Of a stretch of 64,000 nucleotides of DNA, positions 62,401-64,000 are shown piece after piece; position 1 is the first letter of the stretch; every line of letters begins with the position of its first letter. A model generated the notes under the pieces. That model searched no databases, was not told the DNA's origin, and saw only the letters and a list, made by a program, of their open reading frames with translations. Location of the stretch: NCBI GenBank assembly GCA_963277665.1, contig OY728133.1:389311962-389375961 (forward strand), in the 5' to 3' direction. This stretch comes from Viscum album (Eukaryota; Streptophyta; Magnoliopsida; Santalales; Viscaceae). The position numbers were made by a program, and so were the translations under genes.

Positions 62401-62904
62401 GTTGGTATCAGAGGCAGTTTAGTACTAACCTTGGAAGCTAGATTTAGATAAACTCTGATTAGAGCACATAGCCTGAAGACAGACTTTAAGGATTAGTATA
62501 GAAGAACTTCCTAGAATTTTGGTATTATAGAGATTTTGTGAGTTTTCCGAGCAATACATCCCTGTCTGGATACGAGCAGGTAGAGGCGGCTCTGGCACAG
62601 ATGTACCTAGGGGTAAAACCTGAAAACACCGCATTGAGCTAGACTCGAATGGGAACTGGTGCACGACAACGGGCCTAGCTGCACTCTTGGTTACGACACT
62701 CTCGGGGGATATGCTTAGGATAATTCTCATTTTCTTTACAAACCACTATGAAGGGTTATGATTATATACTTCCTCAAAGAAAACATTCCTTTTTATGATT
62801 ATGGATTATATCCATAAATAGTTCAATTTATGTAAAGTGTTTTACAAATATGGAATTATGTATTTTAATTCATAAACTAATCTAGTTTATGCTATTTTTT
62901 AGAA
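62401..62904 (+). other. Element B primer binding site and leader
   Basis: TTGGTATCAGAGG (62402-62414) directly follows the LTR and matches the 3' end complement of plant initiator tRNA-Met except at its edge. The ~490-nt leader is homologous to 58120-58614. Confidence 0.8.
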
Positions 62905-63915
62905 ATGGCGCCTAGTGGAAGGAATGGAAACCGTATCAATGCACGCACTCCGTGTAGGGATTGCCCTCCTGCTCAAGATAATTATTGTGGATCTAGAGAT
63001 ACAACTGGTGCTGATCAACTTATTACCATACTAGGACAACTCACTTAGGTTATGAATAATAACCTTACTCGTATGGATCACCCTAATCCGCAATGTGGAG
63101 GATCAATGTTAGACCGCTTCATGAGGCAACAACCACCAACATTTAATGGGGGTACAAATCCATTAGTAGCTGAGTAATGGATAAACTCCTTAGAGAAAAT
63201 ATTCCACGCCTTGGGGAGTAGCGAAAGAGAGAAGGTTATCATGGAAGTTTACCGCCTCACTGGAGATGCCGATCAATGGTGGTCATTGATTCAAAATAAA
63301 AAGGAAGATGATGACGTATCGAATATGGAATAGAGGGAGTTCAAAGAGATTTTCTTAGAAAAATACTTTCCTCATGACCATCGAGCAGACATAGAAAGGC
63401 AATTTCTGAGTCTGAGACAAAAGGAGGATGAGAATGTCGCAAAGTATGAGGCTAACTTTACAAGGTTGGCGAGGTATGCTGCAGATTATATACGTAACCC
63501 AAGAGGTAAGATTGATCGTTTCTTTGATGGGTTAAAGCCATTTCTCCGTAGAGCTTTAGTATCACAATCTTTCTCAACATACGATGATATTGTCTCATGT
63601 GCTATCAAGACAGAAAAGGAATTCTCTAAGTCTTATGACAACAAAGTAAAGCAAGAGAAGAAGAGAACGGTGGAACAAGAGACAGATAAAGGGAAAAAGG
63701 GAAAGAAGGATTTTCCATTATGTGATAATTGTGGGAAGAATCACCCTGGTACTTGCCTAAAAGGAATGTTAGTTTGTTATAAATGTGGAGAAAAAGGTCA
63801 CCAGGCGCGTGATTGCAAGGGAAAGAAAGAGGCTATCAATGTTGAATACTACAATTGTAGGGAAATGGGGAATTATGCAAATGAATGTCCTAAGCGTCAG
63901 GGAAACTTACCTTAG
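62905..63915 (+). pseudogene. gag of gypsy element B, broken by premature stops
   Basis: One frame of 337 codons from ATG 62905 with no frameshift. It is interrupted by TAG 63046-63048, TAA 63175-63177 and TAG 63331-63333 and closed by TAG 63913-63915. Codons ~70-230 form a Retrotrans_gag domain (PPTFNGG, AEQWI-type position, DQWWSLIQ, FKEIFLEKYFP, ENVAKYEANFTRLARYA). Near codons 272-336 come a CDNCGKNHPGTC cluster, a canonical CCHC knuckle CYKCGEKGHQARDC, and a third one missing a Cys (YYNCREMGNYANEC). Gag forms the virus-like particle and binds element RNA. All four stops fit single C-to-T or G-to-A changes. The frame reads on toward pol after 63915 (SYAVTTVEAE) until the window ends. Confidence 0.85.
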
Positions 63916-64000
63916 AAAAGGCCAAGGGATCAAGGACAATCTTATGCTGTTACTACAGTTGAAGCGGAATAATTAGTGTATTGGTGCTTCTGGACTCATG

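Overview
This window looks like intergenic DNA from a large, very AT-rich plant nuclear genome. I found no intact cellular gene, tRNA or rRNA. Everything I can identify is retrotransposon DNA: plant-type Ty3/gypsy LTR elements (initiator-Met-type primer site, CCHC gag), an Athila/Tat-type Ty3/gypsy element, and two plant L1-type LINEs. All are broken by stops, frameshifts and nesting. Species cannot be fixed from the sequence.

Layout. 1-5852: 5' LTR, primer site and deleted gag of a minus-strand gypsy element (LTR-1). 5853-8440: unassigned, with an 851-bp-spaced direct duplication and a possible LINE ORF1 remnant. 8440-12791: LINE-A on the plus strand (endonuclease, RT, RNase H, poly-A). 12792-20170: decayed DNA of unknown origin; its end is repeated near 51 kb. 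20171-22125: AT-rich, empty. 22126-25906: solo LTR with an imperfect 5-bp target duplication. 25984-26229: an unknown coding trace. 26258 to about 31.8 kb: LINE-B, minus strand. About 31.85-36.8 kb: an Athila/Tat-like gag-PR-RT-RNaseH-IN series on the minus strand with no long open frame left. 36.8-43.9 kb: AT-rich desert. 43.99-45.4 kb: short-period tandem arrays. 45719-48780: a partial related LTR (LTR-4). 48.7-54.3 kb: unknown sequence with an orphan ORF, two TATA boxes and 33-bp, ~163-bp and ~114-bp tandem arrays. 54333-64000: two related plus-strand elements, element B (LTR-B, primer site, gag) lying inside the first ~60 nt of the gag of element A.

Most interesting signal. The five related LTRs share an unusual leader. 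A TATA box is followed at a near-constant 176-178 bp by a splice-donor-like site, then at 166-173 bp by two or three ~190-200-bp modules. Each module is built around a hairpin with a conserved head (core CGTACGTACG-NN-TTACCGTCTCCA, often with an apical ACGG-NTTA-CCGT stem), while the supporting stems differ in sequence between copies yet stay complementary. Conserved loops on covarying stems, and module number changing from 2 to 3 between LTRs, suggest a selected structural element in the transposon RNA or DNA. I do not recognise it as a described motif.
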